Below are positions 43,531 to 51,163 of a stretch of DNA of 64,000 nucleotides, in pieces (the first letter of the stretch is position 1; each line of letters begins with the position of its first letter). A program made the position numbers and the translations under genes. This stretch comes from Streptomyces mashuensis (GTDB lineage Bacteria > Actinomycetota > Actinomycetes > Streptomycetales > Streptomycetaceae). The DNA is taken from positions 329,531 through 393,530 of the forward strand of contig NZ_BNBD01000007.1 of assembly GCF_014654785.1 (NCBI RefSeq), read 5' to 3'. The notes beneath the pieces are model-generated. The model made no database searches and had not been told where the DNA came from. It saw only the letters and a program-made list of their open reading frames with translations.

Positions 43531-45355
43531 GAGCCGCGAACGCGCTGTCGTGGTCCAGCGGCACCGCGTACGCGGTCCGGCCCCGCGCCGCCAGCCGGTC
43601 GGCGAGGAGCCGGCACCGGCCGGCCGGATCCAGGCCGGGCAGTGCGGCGGGCACCGGGGCCGGCGCGGGGGCGCCGGCCCGGACGGCGGGCGCCACGCCG
43701 GGGGACGGGCAGGCGCCCTGCCGCCGGGCGAGCAGAGCGCGCGCCGCCTCGGCGAACGCCCCGGCCGCCAGCGCGGCGCAGCCGACGGCGGCTCCGTCGT
43801 CGGCGAGGAGCGCGACGACCGGCGCGCCGAGGCCCCCGGAGACGTCCAGGACGGGCGGCAGGGGGCCGAGGGCGCCCAGCAGTCGCCAGTACCGGGCCGC
43901 CTCGCTGTGGTGCGGCAGCACGGCCGGATCGAGCACGGGGTACGGCCCGGCGTCCGCCGCCATCATGCGCCGCAGGGCCAGTTGCCGCACGGCGTCGAGC
44001 AGCGCCGCCTCGACGGCGGCGTCCCAGCTCTCGGCACAGGCGGTACCGGAGGGGGCGGGGGCCGGGCCGCGACCCTCTGTCGTCGGCCGGTCGTGGGCGG
44101 CGGGGACGGGGGCATCGGGGGGCAGGATCAGGGCGGTGGGCAGGGGTTCCGGCCGGCCGTCGGACAGTCGTTCGGCGGAGACGGTGAGGACGCGGCCCGC
44201 CGCCGTCAGCTCCGCCGCCGCCGTCAGGGCGTGGGCCGCCGCTGCCCGGCGCAGTACCTCGTCGTGGGCGGCCCGTGGGTCGAGGGCGGCGCCGGTGACC
44301 GTGCCGCCGGCGGCCAGGTCGCAGCGGGCCACCGTCAGAGGTATCTGTGTGCCGTACGCCGTGGTGGGCGGCCCGTAGGGGCCCGTCATTCCGTCGGCGC
44401 AGGCCGTCAGGCGGCCGGTCAGGTCGTCGGGGGAGAGGGCCGGGGCTTCCCGCAGCTCCTTCATGCGCACGGCGAAGCCGGCATCCGCGGTGACCGCCGG
44501 GGGCGCCGCCGGCACGCGGTGCCGGTGCGTGGCGAGCGTGCCCCAGTCGATGCGCCGGACACCGGTGTCGTCGTCCTCGGCCGGTACGCCCGTCAGCAGG
44601 CGGAACACCGCCAGCGCCAGGCGCCCGCCCACCAGGGCTGTGGCGGCCGGGATGGGCTCCGGGGGCTGCGCGGCCGCGGGGCGGTGGCGCAGGCGGTGCC
44701 GGACGTCGGCCCAGCGCAGGGCGCCGTCGTGCGGCAGCAGCCAGCAGCCGTCGTGCCGGGCGAGGGCGCGGAACAGCGGCGTCCCCGTGGCCCGGCACGC
44801 GTCCTCGGCCGCGGCGACCGCCCGTACGGCGTCGGGCCCGTCGCCGTCGCCCGCGTACACGGCGGCATCCGCCCGGCCCACCGCCTCCCGCGGGCCCACG
44901 ACGTGCACCCGGCGCAGCCCGCAGGCGAGCAGGGCGTGCCGGGCCGCGTCGGCGAGGGGGCCGTCGCCGGCCAGCAGGACGTGCGCGGTGCGGTACCGCT
45001 CGAAGTGGTGCTCGGGGGAGTCGAGCCAGTTCCCGACGTACGCGATCTCGGGGGCGTGGGCGCGCAGTTCGTCGTCGGTCAGGCCGTGCGACAGCGGTTC
45101 GGCGGCCTCGCGGACGAAGCCGTGCGCCTGGAGCGTGTCGAGCAGGCGCAGCGCGACCGTCCGGTGGCCGTCGGGGAGGGCTGCCAGCGTGGCGTCCACG
45201 TCCTGCCGGCCGTCGAGCAGGGGCCGCAGCCGCTCCAGCCACGCGTGGACGGTGGCGCCGCGGAGGGCGACGGCGGACGACGGGCCCAGGACCGCGGCAC
45301 CGTCGGCGGTCGGCGCGTGGCGCACCTGCGGTGCCAGTGTCAGTCGGCGGCCCAC
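43487..45355 (-). CDS. ocin-ThiF/RRE-type leader-peptide-binding protein
   Basis: 622 residues from GTG 45355, where GGGGAGGAAG sits 6 bp upstream. N-terminal ~90 residues are a winged-helix-like region (LDGRQDVDATLAALPDGHRTV and LLDTLQAHGFVREA) suited to binding the leader. It continues into an E1/ThiF-like part (VLLAGDGPLADAARHALLAC, HVVGPREAVGRADAAVYAG) and a long C-terminal half typical of the TbtF type. Function: present the precursor to the YcaO protein. It is the first modification gene after the precursor, separated from it by a strong hairpin. Confidence 0.78.
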   Translation of the reverse strand: MGRRLTLAPQVRHAPTADGAAVLGPSSAVALRGATVHAWLERLRPLLDGRQDVDATLAALPDGHRTVALRLLDTLQAHGFVREAAEPLSHGLTDDELRAHAPEIAYVGNWLDSPEHHFERYRTAHVLLAGDGPLADAARHALLACGLRRVHVVGPREAVGRADAAVYAGDGDGPDAVRAVAAAEDACRATGTPLFRALARHDGCWLLPHDGALRWADVRHRLRHRPAAAQPPEPIPAATALVGGRLALAVFRLLTGVPAEDDDTGVRRIDWGTLATHRHRVPAAPPAVTADAGFAVRMKELREAPALSPDDLTGRLTACADGMTGPYGPPTTAYGTQIPLTVARCDLAAGGTVTGAALDPRAAHDEVLRRAAAAHALTAAAELTAAGRVLTVSAERLSDGRPEPLPTALILPPDAPVPAAHDRPTTEGRGPAPAPSGTACAESWDAAVEAALLDAVRQLALRRMMAADAGPYPVLDPAVLPHHSEAARYWRLLGALGPLPPVLDVSGGLGAPVVALLADDGAAVGCAALAAGAFAEAARALLARRQGACPSPGVAPAVRAGAPAPAPVPAALPGLDPAGRCRLLADRLAARGRTAYAVPLDHDSAFAAHAPFVARVVLLGAH

Positions 45356-45400
45356 GGCCGGCTTCCTCCCCAGGTCGGCGAGCGGTTCGGACGGTGACGA

Positions 45401-45445
45401 GGCCGGGCCCCGGCGGCGCAGGTGACGCGCCGCCGGGGCCCGGCC
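45401..45445. terminator. strong hairpin between RiPP precursor and modification operon
   Basis: Perfect 19-bp stem GGCCGGGCCCCGGCGGCGC with its complement at 45427-45445, and a 7-nt loop (45420-45426). It starts 5 bp after the precursor stop on the minus strand and ends 45 bp before the next start, so it probably acts as an attenuator limiting read-through and keeping precursor mRNA in excess. Confidence 0.85.
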
Positions 45446-45450
45446 CGGTA

Positions 45451-45603
45451 TTACGACAGCGCGCAGGAGCTGCTGGCGCTGCGGCAGCAGGCGTACGCCC
45501 AGGCCGCGTTGTCGTTCTCGACAGCGTCGTCCTGCACGACCTCGAACATCTCGTCGCCGAGCTGCTCGAGGTCGAGGAGGGCTGCGTTCGCTGCGTTCTC
45601 CAT
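45451..45603 (-). CDS. RiPP precursor peptide for azole/dehydroamino-acid peptide
   Basis: 50 residues, ATG at 45603 with AAAGGAG 8 bp upstream. The first 32 residues are an acidic leader (LLDLEQLGDEMFEVVQDDAV) of thiopeptide/goadsporin type with no GG site. The tail AAWAYACCRSASSSCALS (33-50) supplies Cys39, Cys40, Cys47 and Ser42, 44, 45, 46, 50 for azole formation and dehydration. The SSSC element resembles lactazole's core (SWGSCSCQASSSC), but no Ser precedes the first Cys. Too short for routine gene calling. The leader/core boundary is an estimate. Confidence 0.85.
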   Translation of the reverse strand: MENAANAALLDLEQLGDEMFEVVQDDAVENDNAAWAYACCRSASSSCALS

Positions 45604-45910
45604 TGGACCGCTCCTTTCGTTCGATCAACGATGAACAGCGCAATTGATAACCCGGGACGCGCGGGGGCAGCCACCCGCGCCGCACACTCGCCCGCCGCCC
45701 CGCGCACTCCGCTCGACACCCCCTCCGACCTGCGCATCTGCCAGCGCCAACCACGTCTTTTTCCCTGCTTCTTCGATTCCGCTCACATGCTTCTCGCCCT
45801 CGCCTCCCGTATTTTTTCGGCAGCCTTCACGGCTCTCTTCCCGTCGTCTTCCGTCGCGTTGTGGTGCCGCGTCCGATGCTGGTGGCGGACCACAGAGCGA
45901 GGAGGGCCGG
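45604..45910. promoter_or_regulatory. divergent promoter region of RiPP cluster
   Basis: 307 bp between the precursor (minus) and the YcaO-TfuA genes (plus), without a supportable reading frame. It is less GC-rich near 45620-45660 (TTATCAATT on the minus strand at ~45640-45648 fits a -10-like element for the precursor). No repeat clearly matched to the nearby NarL-type regulator was found. Confidence 0.45.
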
Positions 45911-47089
45911 GTGAGGAAGGTTCATTTCGACGGCACGCACCGGGTGCGGCGCCCCGAGGAGACCTGGGCCGTCATCGACGGCCGGCGGGGCGCGTTCGGC
46001 GTCACCCGGGTCGCCGACGTGACGGGGCTGGACCGGCTGGGCGTACCGGTGGTGATGGCGGTCCGCCCGGCCGCGAAGACGCTCACCGTCTCGCAGGGCA
46101 AGGGCACGTCGCTGCTGCTGGCCCGCATCTCCGCCGTGATGGAGAGCGTGGAGCTGTGGCACGCCGAGTACGCCTGCCCGGCCGCTGAGCTGACGGGCGT
46201 CCCCGCCCGCGAGCTGGAGCTGCCCTACGACGTCACGGACCTCCAGCAGCACCACGGCAGCCTGCTCGGCGAGCACACCCCGCTGGACTGGCTGACCGGC
46301 AGGAACGCCGTGACCGGTGCGCGGACCTTCGTCCCCCGGTCGTACGTCGCCATGGACTACCAGGTGTCCGACGCGTGGGAGCCGCCGCTGCTGCACGGCT
46401 CGACCAACGGGCTCGCCAGCGGCAACAGTTACGACGAGGCCGTCACGCACGCCCTGTACGAGGTCGTCGAGCGCGACTGCACGGCGGCGATCGGCTCGGT
46501 GCCCGTCACCGCGCGGCGGCACGTCGACCCGGCGAGCGTCGACGACCCGATGTGCGCCGGCGTCCTGGAGCGGATGGCCGGTGCCGGGGCGTGGGTGGAG
46601 ATCGTGGACGTGCCCAACCGCTGGGGGCTGCCCTGCTTCGTCACCTACGTGTGGTCGGAGGACTTCCCCGCGCTCGCCGTCGGCTCGGGCGTGCACAGTT
46701 CGGCGGCGGTGGCTCTCAGCCGGGCCGTCACGGAGTCGGCGCAGAGCCGCCTCACCGCCATCGCCGGCAGCCGCGACGACCTCGCCGACGCGCTGTTCCC
46801 GCACGAACCGTCCGTGCCCGGCGAACCTCCCGTCACCGTCGGCGAGATCGTGCCGTGGAAGGACGTCTCCGCGGCCGGGCCCGAGTTCGCCGAGGACACC
46901 GAGGAGACGCGGTGGCTGGCCGAGCGGGTGCTGGAGGTGACGGGGCGGCCGCCCGTGGTGGTCGACCTCAGCACCGAGGAGGACTTCAGCGTCGTCAAGG
47001 TGGTCGCCGCCGGGCTGGAGTTCGACGGCCGGCACGAGATCACCCGGCCCCTGTCCGCCCCCTCGCCGCTCCTGAAGGAGGCCCCGTGA
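45911..47089 (+). CDS. YcaO-domain protein, thioamidation type (partner of TfuA)
   Basis: 392 residues from GTG 45911 with GAGGAGGG 4-6 bp upstream. The YcaO signature residues are SAVMESVELWHAE, HGSTNGLASGNSYDEAVTHA and YEVVERDC. There is no PxPxP tail (it ends LLKEAP) and no ThiF part, as expected for non-azoline YcaOs. It overlaps the TfuA gene by GTGA. YcaO-TfuA pairs convert backbone amides to thioamides in RiPPs such as thioviridamide-like and thiopeptin-like products; here they should act on the adjacent precursor. Confidence 0.85.
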   Translation: MRKVHFDGTHRVRRPEETWAVIDGRRGAFGVTRVADVTGLDRLGVPVVMAVRPAAKTLTVSQGKGTSLLLARISAVMESVELWHAEYACPAAELTGVPARELELPYDVTDLQQHHGSLLGEHTPLDWLTGRNAVTGARTFVPRSYVAMDYQVSDAWEPPLLHGSTNGLASGNSYDEAVTHALYEVVERDCTAAIGSVPVTARRHVDPASVDDPMCAGVLERMAGAGAWVEIVDVPNRWGLPCFVTYVWSEDFPALAVGSGVHSSAAVALSRAVTESAQSRLTAIAGSRDDLADALFPHEPSVPGEPPVTVGEIVPWKDVSAAGPEFAEDTEETRWLAERVLEVTGRPPVVVDLSTEEDFSVVKVVAAGLEFDGRHEITRPLSAPSPLLKEAP

Positions 47090-48477
47090 CGATCCATGTG
47101 TTCCTCGGCCCCACGCTGTCCCCGGACGAGGCCCGGCAGGCGGTCCCCGGCGCGGTCGTGCACCCGCCGATACGCCACGGCGACCTGCTCGCCCTCCAGC
47201 CGGGCCCCGGCGACACCGTCGTCGTCATCGACGGGGTGTTCCACCAGACCGCGCCCGTGCGGCACAAGGAGATCACCGACGCCCTGCGCCGCGGCGCACG
47301 GGTGATCGGCGCCTCCAGCATGGGCGCGCTGCGCGCCGCCGAGCTGTGGCAGTGCGGCATGGAGGGCGTCGGCCTGGTCTTCGGCATGTACGCGCGGGGC
47401 GACCTGGACGCCGACGACGAGGTCGCGGTCGGCCACCTCCCGTCCGGCGACCACCGCGCGCTGACGGTGCCGCTGGTCAACATCCGCTGGACGATCGCCA
47501 ACGCCGTCGCCGAGGACGCGCTGACCGCCGGCGACGGCGAGGTGCTGCTGGAGGTGGCGCGTTCCCTGCACTACACCCAGCGGTCCTGGGGCGCGCTCGC
47601 GCACACCGCGCGCCGGACGCACCCGGAGGCGGCCGATGCCGCCGTCGCCCTGCGGGCCTTCGCCGAACGCCGGCCCGACCTGTCCGACCTCAAGCGCAGG
47701 GACGCCCTGCTGGCCCTGGCCCACGCGCGCGAGCCGCGCGCCGGCGGCCCGGTCCCGGCCGCCATCCCGGCCTCGCTGGTGCCCCGGACGATGTACCTCG
47801 AACGGTGGCGCGCCCTGCACCGGCCGGCCACCGGACCCGACGGGCAGGCCGCTGACGTGGGCGAACTCGATCAACTGCGCTTCCAGCAGTTGTACGCCGC
47901 AGACTTCCCCGAGCGCTACCGGCGGTTCGCACTGCGCCGCATCGCCGGGGGCGGGGCGGGGAACGCCGACGCCGCATCGATGGACGGCACGGCACTGGCC
48001 GACGCCGCCCTCAAGGCGGCCGAGGGACGCGGCATCACCGCCGGCCGCCTGCCGGCCCACGCCTGGGCCTCCTGGCTGACGACGGAGGAACGGGCCTCCG
48101 GCGATGCCCGGAGCCGGCTGCTCACCCTCCTCGTGCGGTCGTTCCGCGTCGGGCCAGGGGCCGCACCGTTCAACGACGTGCCCGCCGAGCTGCGGGACGA
48201 GGACCGGGCGTGGGCGCTCAGCGCCGACGCGGTGGCCGCCGCCGACCGGTTCAACGCGCAGATGGCCCGCACCGGCAGCCGGCGCACCCCGCGTGATCTG
48301 CCCGGCGCCCTGGTGCGGCGCCACCTCGCGGAGGCCTGGGCGGCCACCGGCCCGGACGGGCTCGCGGCCGCCGCCCACGACCGGGGCTTCTTCTCCCTGG
48401 AGGAGGCCGAGGAGGCCGCGCGGCGCTTCGTCCTGCTGCACCGCGTCGGGGCCGCACCCCGCACGGCCGCCGGCTGA
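47086..48477 (+). CDS. TfuA-domain protein (YcaO partner)
   Basis: 463 residues, GTG start overlapping the YcaO stop. The N-terminal ~220 residues have TfuA hallmarks: VFLGPTLSPDEA, VVVIDGVFHQTAPVRHKEI, and the diagnostic GASSMGALRAAELWQCGMEG followed by G-V-Y/F segment GVGLVFGMYARGDLDADDEV. The ~230-residue C-terminal extension is Arg/Ala-rich and not seen in the shortest TfuA proteins. TfuA assists YcaO in thioamide installation, presumably by sulfur delivery. Ends 3 bp from the convergent regulator gene. Confidence 0.82.
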   Translation: MTIHVFLGPTLSPDEARQAVPGAVVHPPIRHGDLLALQPGPGDTVVVIDGVFHQTAPVRHKEITDALRRGARVIGASSMGALRAAELWQCGMEGVGLVFGMYARGDLDADDEVAVGHLPSGDHRALTVPLVNIRWTIANAVAEDALTAGDGEVLLEVARSLHYTQRSWGALAHTARRTHPEAADAAVALRAFAERRPDLSDLKRRDALLALAHAREPRAGGPVPAAIPASLVPRTMYLERWRALHRPATGPDGQAADVGELDQLRFQQLYAADFPERYRRFALRRIAGGGAGNADAASMDGTALADAALKAAEGRGITAGRLPAHAWASWLTTEERASGDARSRLLTLLVRSFRVGPGAAPFNDVPAELRDEDRAWALSADAVAAADRFNAQMARTGSRRTPRDLPGALVRRHLAEAWAATGPDGLAAAAHDRGFFSLEEAEEAARRFVLLHRVGAAPRTAAG

Positions 48478-48479
48478 GG

Positions 48480-49148
48480 TCAGGCCCCGTCCCTCCGCAG
48501 GGGCGGCGGGATGAGGGAGGAGGCCACCGCCTTGTTCACCGCGTCCATGCGCGACACCGCGCCCAGTTTCCCGTAGATGCTGCGGAGATGGCGCTTCACG
48601 GTGCCCTCGGCGATGGACAGGCGGCGGGCGATCTGGGCGTTGCTCAACGCCTCCGCGGTCAGGGCGAGCACCTCGCGCTCCCGGGCCGACAGGCCTTCGC
48701 CGGGCGCCCGGTCGACGCGGTCGAGCCCCTGCCGGGACACCGACAGGATCACGTGGCCGGGGCCCCGCTCGACCTGGACGCTGTGGATGGCGGCGATCAG
48801 CTCGTGCCGCGTCGACCCCTTCACCAGGTACGCCCCGGCGCCCAGGCCGAGCAACTCCCGGGCGAGCGCCACGTCGTCGTGCATGGTGAGCACGACGACG
48901 CGGCAGCCCGGTGCGACGGCGCGCAGCTGCGCCAGCGTCTCGCGGACGCCCTGGCCCGGCATCTCGACGTCGAGGAGGACCACGTCGGGGAGCAGCTCGG
49001 CGGCCTTGTCGCACGCGTCCCTGCCGTCGTGGGCCTCGCCGGCGACCTCCAGGCCGGGCGACGCGGCGAGGATTTCGGCGACGCCCTCGCGGAACAGCGT
49101 GTGGTCGTCGGCGAGCAGGATCCTGATGGGCCTAGCCGTGCTCGCCAC
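48480..49148 (-). CDS. NarL/LuxR-family response regulator
   Basis: 222 residues, GTG start overlapping the sensor kinase stop by 17 bp. Receiver: ILLADDHTLFREGVAEIL with phospho-acceptor Asp60 in VVLLDVEMPG, Thr in VVLTMHDD, Lys in YLVKGSTRHEL. C-terminal HTH_LuxR: LSAREREVLALTAEALSNAQ, RLSIAEGTVKRHLRSIYGKL. It forms a two-component pair with the kinase upstream and is likely the pathway-specific regulator of the adjacent RiPP genes. Confidence 0.85.
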   Translation of the reverse strand: MASTARPIRILLADDHTLFREGVAEILAASPGLEVAGEAHDGRDACDKAAELLPDVVLLDVEMPGQGVRETLAQLRAVAPGCRVVVLTMHDDVALARELLGLGAGAYLVKGSTRHELIAAIHSVQVERGPGHVILSVSRQGLDRVDRAPGEGLSAREREVLALTAEALSNAQIARRLSIAEGTVKRHLRSIYGKLGAVSRMDAVNKAVASSLIPPPLRRDGA

Positions 49149-49881
49149 GGGCGTTCCCGTCGGGCCCGCCGGCAGGGGCGAGCGGTACGCGGAGCAGGAC
49201 GCGGGTGCCGTGCCCGGGGCGGCTGTCCACGGTCAGGCTGCCGCCGAGGAGCGCGGCGCGCTCGCGCATGGCGAGGAGACCGCCGTGCCGGCCGGACGCG
49301 GCGGCTTCCGGGTCCTGGAAGCCGTGGCCGTCGTCCTCGACGGTGGCGCGCACCTCGTCCGGGGTCACGTCGACGGTGACGGTGATGCGGCCGGCACGGG
49401 CGTGGCGCAGGGCGTTGCGCCGGGCCTCGCGGAGAACGAGGAGGACCTCCCGGGCGGTGCGGGGCGGCATCAGGGACTCGTCGCCGGTGACCAGGACGCG
49501 TACGGCGCCGGGGGCCCGGTCCGTGGTGGCGGGGTCGTGGGCGAGGGCCGCAGCGAGGGGGACGGGGGATGCCGTGCCGGTGGTGTCCGTGCTCTCCACG
49601 GGGGTGCGTAATCCGGCCATGACGCCGCGCAGGTTCTCCAGCGAGGCGCGGACCGCGTCCCGGGCCGCCGCGAGCTTGCGCTGTGCCAGCTCGGGGCGGG
49701 TGTCGCGGTACATGTCGTACAGCTCGAAGGAGGTGAGGGCCGCGCCGAGGCCGGCGGCGACCTCGTCGTGGAGGTCGCGGGCGACGCGCCGGCGTTCGCC
49801 GGCCAGGGCCCCGGCCTCCATGGCGGCGTCCGGGGAACGGTCCACGGGGCACTCCGTCACCATGCCCGGCACCCCCGCCAC
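49132..49881 (-). CDS. NarL-type sensor histidine kinase (HisKA_3), soluble
   Basis: About 249 residues; start uncertain (GTG 49881 or ATG 49863). HisKA_3 box GERRRVARDLHDEVAAGLGA with His38, and HATPase with LREARRNALRHA, ATVEDDGHGFQDP and GGLLAMRERAALLGGSLTVD. No membrane segment or sensor domain is present, so the input is cytoplasmic or via another protein. Coupled to the LuxR-type regulator. Confidence 0.8.
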   Translation of the reverse strand: MAGVPGMVTECPVDRSPDAAMEAGALAGERRRVARDLHDEVAAGLGAALTSFELYDMYRDTRPELAQRKLAAARDAVRASLENLRGVMAGLRTPVESTDTTGTASPVPLAAALAHDPATTDRAPGAVRVLVTGDESLMPPRTAREVLLVLREARRNALRHARAGRITVTVDVTPDEVRATVEDDGHGFQDPEAAASGRHGGLLAMRERAALLGGSLTVDSRPGHGTRVLLRVPLAPAGGPDGNARGEHG

Positions 49882-50102
49882 TCCGTACGCCTGCGGCCTT
49901 TCCGGCCTGAACTCCTGTTCGACGTGCGCAGAGTACCCCGCTGTCCGCGACGGAGCGTCAGGGAACCGTCAAGATCACGCCATTGTGGGGGCGGCCCGGC
50001 CGGAGGGCCGGTGTGCGCCGGAAGAGGCATGCCCCGTTGCCTCTCCGGGTGCCGTCGCGGTGCCCCGCGTTGAGCCCCGTCCACCGGCTTGATAGACAGC
50101 GC

Positions 50103-50122
50103 TCCGGAAACAATCCGGAAAC
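50103..50122 (+). promoter_or_regulatory. tandem direct repeat upstream of OmpR-type regulator
   Basis: TCCGGAAAC occurs at 50103-50111 and 50114-50122, 11 bp centre to centre (one helical turn), 77 bp before the regulator start. This is the geometry bound by tandem OmpR/PhoB-type dimers and suggests autoregulation. The rest of 49882-50198 shows no gene. Confidence 0.5.
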
Positions 50123-50198
50123 GTTCGGCCGGAATTCCGGCGCGCCAGGGCGCGTCCGGGGTACGGCGGGGTGGTCCGTCAGCGGGGGAGGCTGATCG

Positions 50199-50951
50199 AT
50201 GAACGTGCTGATCGTCGAGGACGACGACGGCGTGGCCGAGGCGCTGGAGCGGACGCTGGTGGCGCACGGCTACGGGACGCACCGCGTCGGTACCGGCGCG
50301 GAGGCCCTGGACCGGCTCGGCGAGGAGCAGTTGGTCCTGCTCGACCTGGGCCTGCCCGACCTGGACGGCTTCGAGGTGTGCCGGCGGATGCGGAAGGCGT
50401 CCTGCGTGCCGGTGATCGCCCTCAGCGGCCGGAGCCGGGAACTCGACCGGGTGCTGGCCCTGCACCTGGGGGCGGACGACTTCGTCGCCAAGCCCTTCAG
50501 TCGCTACGAGCTGGTGGCCCGCATCGAGGCCGTCCTGCGCAGGGCGGCGGGCTGCGTCCGGCACGGCACCGCACCGGCCGCGGAGGCGGCCCCGGACGCC
50601 GTGCCGCCGGCCGCGCCCGGCGCCGGGCCGCGCCGGGCCGGCAGCGGCCCGCTGGAGGCCGGCCCTCTCCGGGTCGACCCGCGCACCCGGAAGGTGTTCG
50701 TCCGGGACCGGGAGGTGCGGATCACGCGCAAGGAGTTCGACCTGCTGCTCCTGCTGATGCAGGAGCCCGGCACGGTGATGGAGCGTCAGGAGATCATGTC
50801 CCGGGTGTGGGACGAGAACTGGTTCGGATCCAGCCGCACCCTCGACGTGCACGTGCGCTCCCTGCGCGGCAAGCTCGGCGACCGGCAGTGGATCGAGACG
50901 ATCCGCGGCGTGGGGTACCGGCTGGCCGTGCCGGCGGCCGCACACGCCTGA
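50199..50951 (+). CDS. OmpR/PhoB-family response regulator (orphan)
   Basis: 250 residues. Receiver: VLIVEDDDGVAEALERTLVA, phospho-acceptor Asp49 in LVLLDLGLPDLDG, IALSGRSRELDRVLAL, Lys in DDFVAKPFSRYELVARIEA. A ~45-residue Ala/Pro linker precedes the trans_reg_C winged helix (FVRDREVRITRKEFDLLLLL, RTLDVHVRSLRGKLGD, IRGVGYRL). No kinase gene is next to it. GGGGGAGG precedes the ATG. Target genes unknown; the next gene is an amino acid/cation transporter 212 bp downstream. Confidence 0.85.
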   Translation: MNVLIVEDDDGVAEALERTLVAHGYGTHRVGTGAEALDRLGEEQLVLLDLGLPDLDGFEVCRRMRKASCVPVIALSGRSRELDRVLALHLGADDFVAKPFSRYELVARIEAVLRRAAGCVRHGTAPAAEAAPDAVPPAAPGAGPRRAGSGPLEAGPLRVDPRTRKVFVRDREVRITRKEFDLLLLLMQEPGTVMERQEIMSRVWDENWFGSSRTLDVHVRSLRGKLGDRQWIETIRGVGYRLAVPAAAHA

Positions 50952-51163
50952 GCCGGCGTGACGTTCTCGTCCCCGTGCGGACCGCCGGACGGCGGGTACA
51001 CGTGGCGTGTGCGACGAGCTCCGGCGGCCGGCCGGCACCGTCCGTACGACGGGCCGAACGATGACCGGAAACGAAGCCGACCGGACGTCCGGCTCGCTTC
51101 CGGCATGGGGAATACTCGCTCCTCGTTGCCCCCCACAGCGCGAAGAACGGCAGGGAAAGAGTC

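Noticed and set aside
35631..48477. Classical macrocyclic thiopeptide cluster
   Set aside because: No Ser at the start of the core and only one SpaB_C protein; a linear product fits better.
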